A model generated the notes under the pieces. That model made no database searches. It was given only the letters and a program-made list of their open reading frames with translations, and was not told the origin of the DNA. Positions 9,330 through 18,934 of a stretch of 64,000 bases of DNA are shown here, piece after piece (positions within the stretch are counted from its first letter, which is position 1; the number at the start of each line of letters is the position of its first letter). A program made the translations under genes and the position numbers. Source of the DNA: Lactobacillus agrestimuris (GTDB lineage: Bacteria; Bacillota; Bacilli; Lactobacillales; Lactobacillaceae); the NCBI RefSeq assembly GCF_943193025.1, contig NZ_CALPCQ010000009.1, forward strand, positions 22,198-86,197, written 5' to 3'.

Positions 9330-9815
9330 TTATTTAAGTTTAAGAGTTTGCCCCGCATCAACTGATTCAGAATCACTAATACCATTTAATTCTGCTAATT
9401 GAGCTACAGTCATTCCGTGACTATTAGCAATACCAGAAAGAGTATCTCCTTCTTTTACAACATAGGTTTTTTCTACAGAAGATGATGAGCTTGATGAACT
9501 AATCTGAGTATTCACCTTTGAAGATACCTTATTTTTATTGGTATTCTTCTTGATCTTCTTCACTTTCTTGGAGCTTGTGCTACTTTTTACTTCAGTTGAA
9601 TTTTTGCTACTTTTTACAGTTTCAACTTCTTTAGCTTTTTCTTGGTGATTATTTGATGATAGTTTGTGAGCAACTGGAATCATTACAACTAATACCAAAA
9701 TAAGGATACAGATTACAGTACCCCAGCCCTTACCTGAATTTTTGGGCGTCCTTGAAGTTCTTGGTTTATCAGGACGTTCATAATGTTTATATGGACCATT
9801 TGAATTATTGTCCAT
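9330..9815 (-). CDS. Membrane-anchored LysM-domain protein
   Basis: The protein of about 161 residues has a short polar cytoplasmic N-terminus, a single transmembrane helix near residues 30-50 (GTVICILILVLVVMIPVA) and a long S/K/T/N-rich linker. A C-terminal LysM module runs from about 117 to 160 (YVVKEGDTLSGIANSHGMTVAQ and on). LysM binds the GlcNAc backbone of peptidoglycan, so the module should lie outside, anchored as a type II membrane protein. No catalytic domain is present. Start: ATG at 9815, preceded by GGGAGGAATTCAA. A similar LysM gene (YpbE-like) neighbours this cluster in other Firmicutes. Confidence 0.88.
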   Translation of the reverse strand: MDNNSNGPYKHYERPDKPRTSRTPKNSGKGWGTVICILILVLVVMIPVAHKLSSNNHQEKAKEVETVKSSKNSTEVKSSTSSKKVKKIKKNTNKNKVSSKVNTQISSSSSSSSVEKTYVVKEGDTLSGIANSHGMTVAQLAELNGISDSESVDAGQTLKLK

Positions 9816-9876
9816 TTGAATTCCTCCCATTTATTGACTAAGTTAAATTTTAGCATAGATAAATGAACAGTAACAT

Positions 9877-9906
9877 AAAAAAAGAGATGTTTAACATCTC
9901 TTTTTG
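9877..9906. terminator. Terminator abutting the ribU stop codon
   Basis: AAAGAGATGTT and AACATCTCTTT form a perfect stem with A and T tracts on either side. It directly follows the ribU stop codon on the minus strand. Confidence 0.88.
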
Positions 9907-10599
9907 CTATTTATTTAAATTAAATTTTCTTTCCACAAACGGTTTAATACTCTTCAGCACAGATTGGAATAAAATATATACAACAATTGAATTGATTAAC
10001 CCTTTTAATAAATTAAATGGAACTATAATTCCGAAAATATATGCTCCCATTGATGGAAGATGAAGCAACTGTCCTAAATACATTTTAACAGTAAAGTTAT
10101 ATAAAGCACTGTAGCTTGAAATACTTGGAACATTAGCTATAGATGTTACAGCATATACCGGAGTTAAGATAAATGCATTTGTAAGAGCCATTACAATCGT
10201 CATTGCTATGATACCAATTAATAAACCTAAGATTGGAAGAAGACGTCCTTTGGTAGTTTTACTGTTAGATTTATTAATACCGCGAGCTGTGTAATAAAAT
10301 GGCAGAGCAAATGATAATGTAGCCAAGAATGCAGCTATCTATCCAACTACGCTAGGTAGTGAGAACCCAGAAAAAATCAGACTAATTAACGTTCTGATAA
10401 ACGTTATAAAAACACCTGGTCCTGCTCCAAAAACAAAAGTTCCAACTGTAACCACAACATCTGAAAAGTCAAACTTCAAAAAGCCAACTCCAGGCATAAT
10501 TGGAAACTCAATTTTCATTACTACAAATGAAATTGCTCCAATTAATGCATAAGCAATAATGTTGGATAAATTACTCGATTTTTTATTTAATCGATCCAT
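9907..10599 (-). pseudogene. ribU: Riboflavin ECF transporter S component (RibU), interrupted by an in-frame TAG
   Basis: RibU is the riboflavin-binding membrane subunit of an energy-coupling-factor transporter. Residues 1-86 run from MDRLNKKSSN to SLPSVVG (10599-10342). A TAG at 10341-10339 follows, and the same frame then continues without a shift as IAAFLATLSFALPFYYTARG to 9907. Together the halves give a normal RibU of about 230 residues with five or six membrane helices. A strong GGAGAG ribosome binding site precedes the first half, while the second half has only a TTG (10326) without a clear one. An FMN riboswitch controls the gene. It may be a true pseudogene, a read-through gene or a sequencing error. 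Confidence 0.85.
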
Positions 10600-10620
10600 A
10601 CTTATCTCTCCTTTTTATAC

Positions 10621-10658
10621 ACAAAAGGGTCTATTGCTTCAGCAACAGACTCTTTTAA
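10621..10658 (-). terminator. FMN-riboswitch expression-platform terminator
   Basis: On the minus strand AAGAGTCTGTTGC-TGAA-GCAATAGACCCTTTT forms a long imperfect stem of about 14 bp followed by T residues. It lies between the FMN aptamer and the ribU ribosome binding site, the expected place for an attenuator that forms when FMN is bound. Confidence 0.8.
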
Positions 10659-10690
10659 AAGATAAGTATTTTATTACTTTTAAGATTGGC

Positions 10691-10802
10691 CTGTCTTCTC
10701 TCATCTAGACTTTAACTATCGGTATTCTTTCGAAATTCAACTACTTTCATAGCTCGCGGACTTGAACCGCCGGTCGGGAATCACACCCTGCCCTGAAGAC
10801 AA
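10691..10802 (-). ncRNA. FMN riboswitch (RFN element)
   Basis: The minus strand carries the conserved RFN blocks in order: TCTTCAGGGCAGGGTG, ATTCCCGACCGGCGGT, AGTCCGCGAGC, a variable arm, TTGAATTTCGAAAGAATACCGA (a diverged form of the second block), AGTTAAAGTCTAGATGAGAGAAGAC. The outer P1 helix is closed by the TCTTC/GAAGA ends. It senses FMN and would repress ribU by premature termination. The aptamer itself looks intact although the gene downstream carries a stop. Confidence 0.95.
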
Positions 10803-10809
10803 CAAACTC

Positions 10810-10837
10810 TATATAACCTAGTTTCATTCTAATTCAA
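10810..10837 (-). promoter_or_regulatory. Promoter for the riboswitch-ribU transcript
   Basis: TTGAAT (10837-10832) and TATATA (10815-10810) with a 16-bp spacer stand just upstream of the aptamer. The -35 box overlaps the last codons of rluB. Confidence 0.55.
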
Positions 10838-11548
10838 GTGTTTTAACCTGTCAATTTCTTCGTGTGTTAACTCACGATATTGTCCAGAAGCTAAATTACC
10901 AAGTTCCAAAAATGCATATCTTTCTCTTGATAATTTCTCTACTAAATGTCCAACAGCCTTAAACATTCTCTTAACTTGATGATAATGTCCCTCGTGAATT
11001 GTTAATTGAACAATTTGCGTATTTTTCCTTTTATCAGTTTTTAGGATTTTTACCTTAGCACGTGAGCTTTTATATTTATCAAATTTTACACCCTTTTTTA
11101 AGCTCATGATCTCTTCAGGAGTTAAAATTCCTTTTATCTTGGCTACATAAACTTTAGAAACTTCATTCTTTGGGTGCATAAGCTTGTTAGCAAGCTTTCC
11201 ATCGTTAGTCATTAATAATAATCCTGAAGTATCATAATCCAATCTACCAACTGGATATAAGCGGTATGGGATATCTTCAAAATAATCAACAACTGTCTTT
11301 CTACCTTTTTCATCTTTGGCAGTTGAAACTATGCCGCGAGGTTTATAAAAAAGATATGTATGTAAACTTTCTCTTTCAATTGGATCGCCATCAACAGTTA
11401 TGTTACTGAAAGTATCAACCTTTGTTCCAAGTTTAGTTACTACTTTACCATCTACGCGTACTCTTCCGTCAACGATCATTTTTTCTGCCTTACGTCGAGA
11501 AGCTATTCCCGCCTCAGCAATTACTTTTTGCAATCTTTCTAAAGCCAT
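10829..11548 (-). CDS. rluB: 23S rRNA pseudouridine synthase RluB-type
   Basis: The 239-residue enzyme isomerises a uridine of 23S rRNA (position 2605 in E. coli). The N-terminal S4 RNA-binding domain spans about residues 1-60 (RLQKVIAEAGIASRRKAEKMI). The catalytic core includes YPVGRLDYDTSGLLLMTNDG, where the Asp of GRLDYDTSG is the nucleophile, and HEGHYHQVKRMFKAVGH near 190. The gene follows scpB in the standard Firmicute order scpA-scpB-rluB. The promoter for ribU overlaps its 3' end. Confidence 0.93.
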   Translation of the reverse strand: MALERLQKVIAEAGIASRRKAEKMIVDGRVRVDGKVVTKLGTKVDTFSNITVDGDPIERESLHTYLFYKPRGIVSTAKDEKGRKTVVDYFEDIPYRLYPVGRLDYDTSGLLLMTNDGKLANKLMHPKNEVSKVYVAKIKGILTPEEIMSLKKGVKFDKYKSSRAKVKILKTDKRKNTQIVQLTIHEGHYHQVKRMFKAVGHLVEKLSRERYAFLELGNLASGQYRELTHEEIDRLKHLN

Positions 11549-11563
11549 AAAGTTCTCCTCTTA

Positions 11564-12109
11564 TTAATTTTCCTCATCTTCTGTTTCAAAATTATCATCT
11601 TCAAAATCTTCAATTAATGGTAAATCTGCCAAGCTTTCAAAATTAAAGTATTGTAAGAAATATTCCGTTGTTACATATAAATTGGGATGACCTGGAGCAT
11701 CCTTTTTTCCTTTAGTTTCAACCAGACCACGCCATATTAGCGTTTGTATAGCACCAGAAGAGTTCACTCCTCTAATATCGTCAATCTCAACTCTAGTAAT
11801 CGGCTGATGATATGCAATAATTGATAGAATTTCTAATGCAGATTGACTCAAATTTTTACTTAAATCTTTTGAAAAATATTTCTGAATAATTTGGCCTGTT
11901 TGAGGATTAGTTGTCATTTTATACAAATCATTAATATGAATAACCTGTAGTCCTGAGTCTTCAGACTTGTACTTTTTCTTTAGCTTATCAATTTCTGAAT
12001 CTAATTCATTATCAGTAAAAGAAAGTAGATGTAATAAATTAGTTCTCTCAATTCCATTGTCTCCTGCTACATATAACAATGCCTCAAGCTCAGCTGTTTT
12101 AGACGTCAT
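11564..12109 (-). CDS. scpB: Segregation and condensation protein B
   Basis: ScpB (181 residues) forms a dimer that bridges ScpA and the SMC ATPase in the bacterial condensin complex. Two winged-helix domains are recognisable: residues 1-80 ([19 protein letters not shown]) and 90-160 with the conserved [20 protein letters not shown] and [22 protein letters not shown] segments. The acidic tail ([15 protein letters not shown]) is typical. Its start overlaps the scpA stop by 11 bp, implying translational coupling and the stoichiometric expression of complex partners. Confidence 0.95.
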   Translation of the reverse strand: MTSKTAELEALLYVAGDNGIERTNLLHLLSFTDNELDSEIDKLKKKYKSEDSGLQVIHINDLYKMTTNPQTGQIIQKYFSKDLSKNLSQSALEILSIIAYHQPITRVEIDDIRGVNSSGAIQTLIWRGLVETKGKKDAPGHPNLYVTTEYFLQYFNFESLADLPLIEDFEDDNFETEDEEN

Positions 12110-12833
12110 CTTCTACTCCTCTTAACTCCAGATCACCAAAATCTTGAGTTTGTTTTACATTTATTTCTTTATTTTTACATAATTCCAATGTTGCCAAGAA
12201 AAGTCCAATCACATCCGAAAGATTGTTCATATCTTTGACACAAGTAAAAAAACTTATTTCTTTATACTTGTGTAATTTAAGTTTTAAGTAATCAATCATT
12301 TCACTAATAGAAATTTCTTTAACTTTGATTGAAACGATTTCTGGTTTTTTCAATTTCATTTTTTTCACAATCAGTGAGAAAGTCTTTGCCAATTCTTCTG
12401 AGGTTATTTGTCCCATCGGGAGAGGTTGAATCTTGTTAGTAGTTGATACACTAGCTTCTTTAGCGATAGTAATTGGGACCGTCTCATTTTTTTCTTTAAA
12501 ATATTCAGATATCTTCTTAAAGATCGAATATTGAACTAATTGTTGCACTAACTCATCACGAGGATCTTCCTCAACTTCTTCTACGAAGTCATTTTGAGGT
12601 AATAAATATTGTGATTTCACTCGTAAAAGAGTTGATGACATTACAAAATATTCACCTGCAATTTGTAAATTGAGTTGTTGCATTTTCTTTAAATAATCCA
12701 AATATTGACTTGTAATCTGAGAAATTGGAATATCATAGATATCAATTTTTTGAGATTGGATGAGATGTAAAAGCAAATCCAAAGGACCCTCAAAATTAGG
12801 TAATTCTAATGTTAAATCATCTTTATTTGTCAT
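12099..12833 (-). CDS. scpA: Segregation and condensation protein A
   Basis: ScpA (244 residues) is the kleisin of the SMC-ScpAB condensin and links the heads of the SMC dimer. The N-terminal kleisin motif [30 protein letters not shown] is clearly conserved and is followed by [14 protein letters not shown]. The C-terminal winged-helix part ([17 protein letters not shown]) binds the other SMC head. It overlaps scpB at its 3' end and ribT at its 5' end (11 bp), so the genes form a tightly coupled operon. Confidence 0.95.
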   Translation of the reverse strand: MTNKDDLTLELPNFEGPLDLLLHLIQSQKIDIYDIPISQITSQYLDYLKKMQQLNLQIAGEYFVMSSTLLRVKSQYLLPQNDFVEEVEEDPRDELVQQLVQYSIFKKISEYFKEKNETVPITIAKEASVSTTNKIQPLPMGQITSEELAKTFSLIVKKMKLKKPEIVSIKVKEISISEMIDYLKLKLHKYKEISFFTCVKDMNNLSDVIGLFLATLELCKNKEINVKQTQDFGDLELRGVEDDV

Positions 12834-13182
12834 TGTCTTTTTTTAATAATTTGATTAAATACGTATACTCAGGTACGGCCGTAACTTTCTTATCGGGATG
12901 TCCATTTGCCAAATCTGTCAAAATTTCTTTCAAATATTTTTCTTCTCTAAACCCAGGTGCAAGTGAAAGATATCTGATAATCACAAAATTTTGATCAATT
13001 TGCGTCCCTAAAACTCCTACAACATTAGAATCCTCTTCTTTATACAAATAAAGTTGAAAATCGTCATCTTCTTGATTCAACCTTATTTCATCTTTTAAAT
13101 TATCGATATTTTTAAAATCAGGTAAAAAAGACAACAATCCCATAGCTGTTTTTTCGTAATCTTTTTTATATTGAACTAACAT
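12823..13182 (-). CDS. ribT: RibT-like GNAT-family protein
   Basis: The 119-residue protein opens MLVQYKKDYEKTAMGLLSFLP, closely resembling Bacillus RibT, a small GNAT-fold protein encoded beside the riboflavin operon and upstream of scpA. The central beta-strands with VVGVLGTQID and the RYLSLAPGFREEKYLKEIL acetyl-CoA-binding-like segment fit GNAT, although the canonical Q/RxxGxG/A loop is weak (GFREEKYL). Acetyltransferase activity is therefore uncertain. The biochemical role is not established. Here it lacks a rib operon neighbour and lies between xerD and scpA. Confidence 0.8.
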   Translation of the reverse strand: MLVQYKKDYEKTAMGLLSFLPDFKNIDNLKDEIRLNQEDDDFQLYLYKEEDSNVVGVLGTQIDQNFVIIRYLSLAPGFREEKYLKEILTDLANGHPDKKVTAVPEYTYLIKLLKKDNDK

Positions 13183-13191
13183 TTATTTCAC

Positions 13192-14091
13192 CTAAATTCT
13201 TGGATGAGTTTCTTGATATACCTTCAAAATATGCTTTTGAGTGAGGTTCGTGTAAATTTGGGTAGTACTTATATCCGAGTGCCCCAAAATTTCTTGTACA
13301 ACTCTTAGATCTGCACCATTTTCTAATAAATGAGTTGCAAATGTGTGTCTTAAAGTATGAGGAGTAACATCCTTTTCAATTCCAGCAAGCAAACAATAGC
13401 GCTTGATAATCTGCCATACTGCTTGTCTAGTTAATTGAGTTCCTCGATTATTGAGGAATAAATATTCATTACTTTTACCCTTTTTCAACAATAAAGGATC
13501 TCGAACCTTTTCTTCATAAACATTAATCCACTCTAAAGCGACATTACTAATTGGAATCAACCGTTCCTTTGAACCTTTACCGAATACTTTAATCAATCTT
13601 AAATCATCATGGATATTCTCAAGTTTCAAATTAATTAATTCACTAACTCGCATCCCCGTAGCATATAAAGTTTCCAATAAAGCCTTATCACGAATTCCAA
13701 GTTTTTTATCTGTATCTGGCTGACTTAAAAGATCATTAATTTCTTTTTCAGTTAAAGCGACAGGTAATCTCTTTTCCTTTTTTGGAGGATCAATCTCAAT
13801 CATTGGATTTAACTTTTGAATATTTTGTCTAGCAAGCCATTGATAAAACTTACGTAAACTCGAAATAAGTCTACTAATTGAGCTAGTAGCCTTATGTAAG
13901 TCTTTTTGTCTAGCAAGAAAAGCATCAATGTCAGTTGCTTCAGTTGGCCATGTCTTAAAACCCTCTTGATTTAAAAAATCCAAAAATTCTGATAGATCCT
14001 GACGATAAGCAACAACCGTATTATTACTTAATCCTCGTTCTAACTGCACAAAACGTAAATAATCTTCAATTTGTTCGTTTAACTTACTCAT
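13192..14091 (-). CDS. xerD: Site-specific tyrosine recombinase XerD
   Basis: XerD resolves chromosome dimers at dif together with a partner. This protein of about 299 residues has an N-terminal SAM-like core-binding domain (residues 1-90) and a catalytic domain with all active-site residues: the Arg in ATGMRVSELINL, the Lys in VFGKGSKERLIP, HTLRHTFATHLL, the His in GHSDI and the Tyr in QIYTNL. I chose ATG at 14091 (MSKLNEQ), which overlaps the cvfB stop as ATGAGTAA, with GGAAG upstream. The frame extends further to 14112. Confidence 0.92.
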   Translation of the reverse strand: MSKLNEQIEDYLRFVQLERGLSNNTVVAYRQDLSEFLDFLNQEGFKTWPTEATDIDAFLARQKDLHKATSSISRLISSLRKFYQWLARQNIQKLNPMIEIDPPKKEKRLPVALTEKEINDLLSQPDTDKKLGIRDKALLETLYATGMRVSELINLKLENIHDDLRLIKVFGKGSKERLIPISNVALEWINVYEEKVRDPLLLKKGKSNEYLFLNNRGTQLTRQAVWQIIKRYCLLAGIEKDVTPHTLRHTFATHLLENGADLRVVQEILGHSDISTTQIYTNLTQKHILKVYQETHPRI

Positions 14092-14971
14092 TGTCATTTT
14101 CTTCCGGATCATTCACTAAAGTAATAGTACCGTTTTCTTTATCTTCAGTAATAAATTTAGCCTTAAGTAAATGTCCTATTGCTCTCTTAAAAGCAGATTT
14201 TGAAATGCCAAAGTAATTCTTAATTTCCTGCGCATCAGACTTATCATAAAATGGTAAAGTCTTATCTGCTTTTCTACGTAAACTCATTAGAATCATTTGA
14301 GCATCATCATCAATTTCTTCAAAAGCTCTTGGCAAACTACTTAAATTCAATCGACCGTATTGACTAATTCCAACTACGCGGCCTTTGAATTGTTCTCCTA
14401 AACGTAAACGTCTACCCATTTGTGATTCATGAACAAAGCCAAGATAGTAATCATTTGTAATTACAAATGCACCAATTGAACGACTAGCATAAACGGTGGC
14501 AAATACATTTTTATTCTTCATATTATTTGGAAAATTACTTGATAATTGATCAAATATATTTTCATCAGCTAATTTTGCCCAAATACGATCTTTTTCATCA
14601 GTTTCAAGTTTAACTAATAAACGATCATCTTTTCTTGGCCAAACCTCCTTATCAAGTGGTAAATCATCCATCGACAAAACTACATCTTTATCAGGCAAGC
14701 CAATATCAATAAATACACCTAAGCCATAACGTACTTCTGTTACTTTTCCCCAGCCATACTGATCTGGACCTGCAAAAGGCAGAAATTGTGTCATTTCACG
14801 TTCATGTTTTTGATTATCATAAATGAAGCCAGTAACTTCATCGCCAACCTTTATCGGTTCATCTTGCGTAATTTCCTGATGTTTTAACTCATAAGTTGTT
14901 CCATCAATTTGGACATAAAAAGAATTTTCATTTTGATCAATAACTTTTCCAGTTACAATTGTTCCAAGCAT
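14084..14971 (-). CDS. cvfB: S1 RNA-binding regulatory protein CvfB/YitL type
   Basis: The 295-residue protein has three S1-type OB domains. The first starts at MLGTIVTGKVIDQNENSFYVQ, another contains KVTEVRYGLGVFIDIGLPDKDVVL, and the third FATVYASRSIGAFVITND. A C-terminal winged helix follows (EIKNYFGISKSAFKRAIGHLLK). CvfB proteins bind RNA and influence virulence-factor expression in Staphylococcus aureus, and the direct mechanism is unclear. It lies directly upstream of xerD with a 3' overlap, a common lactobacillus arrangement. Confidence 0.9.
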   Translation of the reverse strand: MLGTIVTGKVIDQNENSFYVQIDGTTYELKHQEITQDEPIKVGDEVTGFIYDNQKHEREMTQFLPFAGPDQYGWGKVTEVRYGLGVFIDIGLPDKDVVLSMDDLPLDKEVWPRKDDRLLVKLETDEKDRIWAKLADENIFDQLSSNFPNNMKNKNVFATVYASRSIGAFVITNDYYLGFVHESQMGRRLRLGEQFKGRVVGISQYGRLNLSSLPRAFEEIDDDAQMILMSLRRKADKTLPFYDKSDAQEIKNYFGISKSAFKRAIGHLLKAKFITEDKENGTITLVNDPEENDNE

Positions 14972-15028
14972 AACTTTCTCCTACTTTACATATCTCTGAT
15001 TATAAGTATACGCAAAATTTGAACAAAA

Positions 15029-15060
15029 TAAAATAGTCAGCTTTAAGCCGACTATTTTTA
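15029..15060 (-). terminator. Terminator at the end of citCDEF
   Basis: On the minus strand AAAATAGTCGGCTT and AAGCTGACTATTTT pair over about 14 bp with one G-U pair and essentially no separate loop sequence, followed by ATTTTG. It begins directly after the citF stop codon. Confidence 0.85.
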
Positions 15061-16602
15061 TTAATCTTTAACTTGTTTAATAACGTCGATAATTGAACCG
15101 TCTCTATATTCAACTAAAGCAACCGTTCTATCCGTGTATTCAAGTGGCTTTGGTACACCAACTTGCTTTTCTGCCATCTTTTGTAAATCATGAATATCTA
15201 AAATCTTTAAACCTGGAACCTTTTGGAATGATTCGATTAAATCTTGACGCTTAGGATTAATAGCAATTCCTCGTTCAGTTACCAAAACGTCAATGGATTC
15301 ACCTGGAGTAACTACAGTTTCAACACTAGGAACTACTGTAGCATTTCTACCACGAACAAGTGGTGCGGTAATAATTGTCATTTTAGCACCTGCAGCGGAG
15401 TCTTGGTGTCCACCAACAGCACCTCTAATCACACCATCTGAACCAGTCATTACATTAACGTTGAAGTCTGTATCAATTTGCAAAGCTGATAAAATTGATA
15501 CATCCAAGTTATTAACTACAGCACCCTTGTTATGAGGATCAGCATACCAAGATGCATCAATTTCTTGTTGGTCACGATTCTTAGCCATAGATTGGGCAGC
15601 ACCTTTATCAAAGTCCTGTACATCCATTACTTTTCTTACCAATCCTTCTTCAAGAAGATCAGTAGTAGGCTTAGTGATACCACCAACTGCAAATGATGCA
15701 GTAATACCTTTATCAAGCATTGCCTGACGTAAATAACGCGTTACTGCGAGGGCAGCACCACCTGACCCAGTTTGGAAGCTAAAACCTTCCTTAAAGTATG
15801 GTGAATTTACGATTACTTGATTTACCATTTGAGCAATCTTTAATTCTTTAGGATCCTTGGTAAATCTTGTTGCACCAGAACCAATCTTATCGGGATCACC
15901 AATTTGATCTACTTTAACTATATAATCAACTTGGTCTTGCTTAATTGAAGCAGGAGTATTTGGATAAGGAACTACATTATCAGTCAAAAGGACTACTTTG
16001 TTAGCATACTGTGCATCCATTAACGCATATCCTAGAGAGCCGAATACTGCATCCCCTTCTTGACCATTTGCATTACCAGCTGGATCGCTAATTGGTACAC
16101 CTAAGAAGGCAATATCAATCTTAATTTCGCCTTCTTCAATTGAACGCGCACGATTTCCGTGTGAGCGGAAAATTACAGGATTCTTTAATCCACCATGAGA
16201 AACAAAATCACCTAATGAACCACGCATACCTGAAGAAGTAATATTAGTAATTACTCCCTTCTTGATAGCCTCAATAATTTTGTCATTCATTACTCCAGTT
16301 AATGAAGATGGTGCCAAAGTTAAATCTTTGTATCCTAATTTAATAATCAAATCCATTACCTTATTAAAGGCAAAGTCACCATTTCTAAAATGGTGGTGGA
16401 ATGAAATTGTCATTCCATCTTTCAAATTTTCCTTAATAACTTCTTCTAAGGAATCTGCAATTTTATTTTGACCTGTAGTAACTCTGACCTTTGGTGCTAC
16501 ACGTTGTACTTCAGGATGTCCAATATTTGCGCTTTCAAATGGTTTCAAATCCATTTCTTCCATTAAATCATCTGGTAAATTACGTTTTACTTTATTCTCC
16601 AA
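15061..16602 (-). CDS. citF: Citrate lyase alpha subunit (citrate:acetyl-ACP transferase)
   Basis: CitF transfers citrate onto the lyase acyl-carrier subunit, forming citryl-ACP and releasing acetate. The protein of about 513 residues is full-length and contains family blocks such as [51 protein letters not shown] and [20 protein letters not shown] prefer the TTG start at 16602-16600, preceded by AGGAGGGTAACTAC. An in-frame ATG at 16623 overlaps citE further and lacks a suitable site. The start overlaps the citE stop, and the gene ends the citCDEF unit. Confidence 0.95.
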   Translation of the reverse strand: MENKVKRNLPDDLMEEMDLKPFESANIGHPEVQRVAPKVRVTTGQNKIADSLEEVIKENLKDGMTISFHHHFRNGDFAFNKVMDLIIKLGYKDLTLAPSSLTGVMNDKIIEAIKKGVITNITSSGMRGSLGDFVSHGGLKNPVIFRSHGNRARSIEEGEIKIDIAFLGVPISDPAGNANGQEGDAVFGSLGYALMDAQYANKVVLLTDNVVPYPNTPASIKQDQVDYIVKVDQIGDPDKIGSGATRFTKDPKELKIAQMVNQVIVNSPYFKEGFSFQTGSGGAALAVTRYLRQAMLDKGITASFAVGGITKPTTDLLEEGLVRKVMDVQDFDKGAAQSMAKNRDQQEIDASWYADPHNKGAVVNNLDVSILSALQIDTDFNVNVMTGSDGVIRGAVGGHQDSAAGAKMTIITAPLVRGRNATVVPSVETVVTPGESIDVLVTERGIAINPKRQDLIESFQKVPGLKILDIHDLQKMAEKQVGVPKPLEYTDRTVALVEYRDGSIIDVIKQVKD

Positions 16603-17506
16603 TGTAGTTACCCTCCTCATCAATTAAATTTGAAGCCTTGGCAATTTCTAATACCCTATTAGCTTTTTCTACAACTGGTTTATCAACCATTTTACCATTC
16701 ATAGAAATAACTCCTGAGCCCTTTAATTTTGCTTCACGAATTGTATTTTGAACGTTTTGAGCATTTTCAATTTCTTCTTTAGTTGGGTTGAATACCTTAT
16801 TAACCATTTCGATTTGACGAGGATTAACTAATGATTTACCATCATATCCCAATTCATGAATGTAATTAGTCTCACGGTAAAAGCCCTCTGTATCTTTCAT
16901 ATTTGAAAATACTGTATCAAAAGCATATACATCTGCTGCACGAGCTGCTTGAAGTACCATGTTTCTGGCAAATTCTAATTCTCTACCATCTGGGAAACGG
17001 TGAGTATGCATATCCGCAGTGTAATCTTCTCCAGAAACAGCTAACCCCATCATTAATGATGAACTTTCCGCAATTTCTGGGGCATGAAGAACACCCTTAG
17101 CACTTTCGATAGCTGCCATTACACCAATTGATCCCTTTTCGATGTCAAATTCATCTTCCCAATGTTCAATATCTTTTACGAGTTTTTGAATCATTGCTGC
17201 AGATTCAGTCTTAGGTAATCTAATAACGTCAACTCCAGCCTTTACCATCGCTTTAACATCTTCATCGTAAAAAGGTGTATCTTGACCATTAACTCTGACT
17301 ACAATTTCTGAATTACCAAAATCAACCGTCTTTATTGCTTCATAAACAAGCATTCTTGCAGCATCTTTTTCAGTTAATGAAACTGAATCTTCAAGATCCA
17401 ACATGATTGAATCAGCACCATAAATTCCCGCATCTTTAATCATGGCAGGATTATTTCCTGGAACGAACATCATAGTTCTTCTAATTCTGTTTTTAATATA
17501 AGTCAT
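16592..17506 (-). CDS. citE: Citrate lyase beta subunit (citryl-ACP lyase)
   Basis: CitE cleaves citryl-ACP into oxaloacetate and acetyl-ACP. The 304-residue TIM-barrel protein has the characteristic [16 protein letters not shown]-terminus, LDLEDSV (metal-binding acidic residues), the active-site Arg region VVRVNG, the [16 protein letters not shown] segment and [16 protein letters not shown]. It starts one base after citD and overlaps citF, so the three lyase subunits are translationally coupled. Confidence 0.96.
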   Translation of the reverse strand: MTYIKNRIRRTMMFVPGNNPAMIKDAGIYGADSIMLDLEDSVSLTEKDAARMLVYEAIKTVDFGNSEIVVRVNGQDTPFYDEDVKAMVKAGVDVIRLPKTESAAMIQKLVKDIEHWEDEFDIEKGSIGVMAAIESAKGVLHAPEIAESSSLMMGLAVSGEDYTADMHTHRFPDGRELEFARNMVLQAARAADVYAFDTVFSNMKDTEGFYRETNYIHELGYDGKSLVNPRQIEMVNKVFNPTKEEIENAQNVQNTIREAKLKGSGVISMNGKMVDKPVVEKANRVLEIAKASNLIDEEGNYIGE

Positions 17507-17806
17507 CTATAGCACCTCCAAATCAGGTTGATCAGATGTTTCAGTAGCTCTTTGCGCTGCAGCTAAAGTACGAGCCTTGATTACACAGTCCAAAGCCCCT
17601 TTATCAACCGCTTTAACTTTGACATCATTAAGGCCATAATTTTTAATAGTTTCAGTAATAACTTTTTCTATTTGATCTCCATAAGCCTTTTTCACTTCAG
17701 AATCGAGTTCTATTTCAATCCCATTCGAACCTTTTGAAATCATAACTTGAATATCGGATGATTCCAATGTGCCAGCAACGCCAGTCTTTTTAATTTCCAT
17801 TAACAT
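17507..17806 (-). CDS. citD: Citrate lyase acyl carrier protein (gamma subunit)
   Basis: CitD (99 residues) carries the 2'-(5''-phosphoribosyl)-3'-dephospho-CoA prosthetic group. The conserved segment GVAGTLESSDIQVMISKG near the N-terminus contains the serine that is modified by CitX. The C-terminus has VKAVDKGALDCVIKARTLAAAQRA. Two nearby ATGs (17806 and 17800) are possible starts, and AAAGGA precedes both. It overlaps the citC stop by 17 bp and touches citE. Confidence 0.95.
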   Translation of the reverse strand: MLMEIKKTGVAGTLESSDIQVMISKGSNGIEIELDSEVKKAYGDQIEKVITETIKNYGLNDVKVKAVDKGALDCVIKARTLAAAQRATETSDQPDLEVL

Positions 17807-18845
17807 TCGTTCCTTTCTTTATTCGATCTTGCAATTCAAGAAGATTATTTTTAATAAAGTCATAAGTTGTCTTAGGCAGAAAAGCCTCTATTTTATCTAA
17901 GCTTCCTGTTTTTATATACTTCCTTACTTCGGTCGCATTGACAATTTTGTCTTTTTCTCTCAGTCTTGGAATAATAATAACCTTAACTTCTGGACTAAGT
18001 ATTTCTTGAAGTTTTTTATTGTATGAATTAGTTGTTCTAGAAAACGGCTCTTCACCAAGATACCGACTTTTAATATTTAATTTGGGAGCTACAAAGTTTT
18101 TGAAAACTTTTGCATCGATAGTTGTCTGAACATCAATCAACTCAGCTGCAGATTTAAGAAAATAAGCTGGAAAAGTTGCACTAGAAACCATGTATTCTTC
18201 TCCACTTACTACCTCAACATTCGATAAATCTTGGGTCCCCTCTTTTACCAGTTTCATTCTTTCAGCTGTTGAAAATAAAGATAAATCTTCTTTTACTACA
18301 AAGACATAAACTAAATCATTCTCGTTACTTGCTTTTTCAACTAAGTATCGATGACCAAGAGTAAAAGGATTGGCATTCATTACTACTGCTGCAACCTTTT
18401 TATTCTTTTGATCGTGTACTTGTGGCAAATTATTTAGATAATCTTCAATATTTGGATCTCCATATTCCAAAAATGCTGCTTGCTCACTTAATGCTAATTC
18501 TTTAAATCCCAAATGCTTAAAGCTACTTGAATATTTTGCTTTTGTAAAAACAAAGCAGTGGAATATTTGATTACTAAATAAATATTGTTGTAAGGAACTA
18601 ACAATTTTATTAAATCTAGCTCCTGCTATAACTTCATCATTTGATACAGCAATATATTTCAAGACATTGCCTGCTATACTTCCTGTAGCAACTAGATTAC
18701 CTTCATCATCAATCAATCCCAAAGTATGATCGATCACATCTATCTCGCGATCAGAAAAATCATGAATCCCTTTGGTTTCAAGAAAGCTCTTCCATTTCTT
18801 ACGAGTAGATACTTGGTTAAGATAGAGATCTACAACCTTGTCCAT
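17790..18845 (-). CDS. citC: [Citrate (pro-3S)-lyase] ligase
   Basis: CitC (351 residues) acetylates the lyase's CoA-like prosthetic group with acetate and ATP, switching the enzyme on. It has an N-terminal GNAT-like region (residues 1-140) and a nucleotidyltransferase domain with NANPFTLGHRYLVEKA, where the HxGH-type motif appears as TLGHRYL. SSATFPAYFL and YLGEEPFSRTTNSYN follow. The length matches E. coli CitC. TAGGAGGTG precedes the ATG. It is the first gene of citCDEF, and a promoter lies in the 89-bp gap upstream. Confidence 0.95.
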   Translation of the reverse strand: MDKVVDLYLNQVSTRKKWKSFLETKGIHDFSDREIDVIDHTLGLIDDEGNLVATGSIAGNVLKYIAVSNDEVIAGARFNKIVSSLQQYLFSNQIFHCFVFTKAKYSSSFKHLGFKELALSEQAAFLEYGDPNIEDYLNNLPQVHDQKNKKVAAVVMNANPFTLGHRYLVEKASNENDLVYVFVVKEDLSLFSTAERMKLVKEGTQDLSNVEVVSGEEYMVSSATFPAYFLKSAAELIDVQTTIDAKVFKNFVAPKLNIKSRYLGEEPFSRTTNSYNKKLQEILSPEVKVIIIPRLREKDKIVNATEVRKYIKTGSLDKIEAFLPKTTYDFIKNNLLELQDRIKKGTNVNGN

Positions 18846-18889
18846 ACAACACCTCCTAAGCTTGATATATAAATTATTTAAGCACTTTC

Positions 18890-18918
18890 AGTGTACTCTG
18901 GTATTTTAAATATTTCAA
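18890..18918 (-). promoter_or_regulatory. Promoter for citCDEF
   Basis: TTGAAA (18918-18913), a 17-bp spacer and TACACT (18895-18890) lie 45 bp upstream of citC. This suggests the lyase genes can be transcribed separately from the transporter block. Confidence 0.55.
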
Positions 18919-18934
18919 ATTTTATAGGTATTTT

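Noticed and set aside
9907..10599. Two separate small membrane-protein genes instead of one broken ribU
   Set aside because: Both pieces are in the same frame with one TAG between them, and together they make one complete RibU; the second piece has no credible start site.
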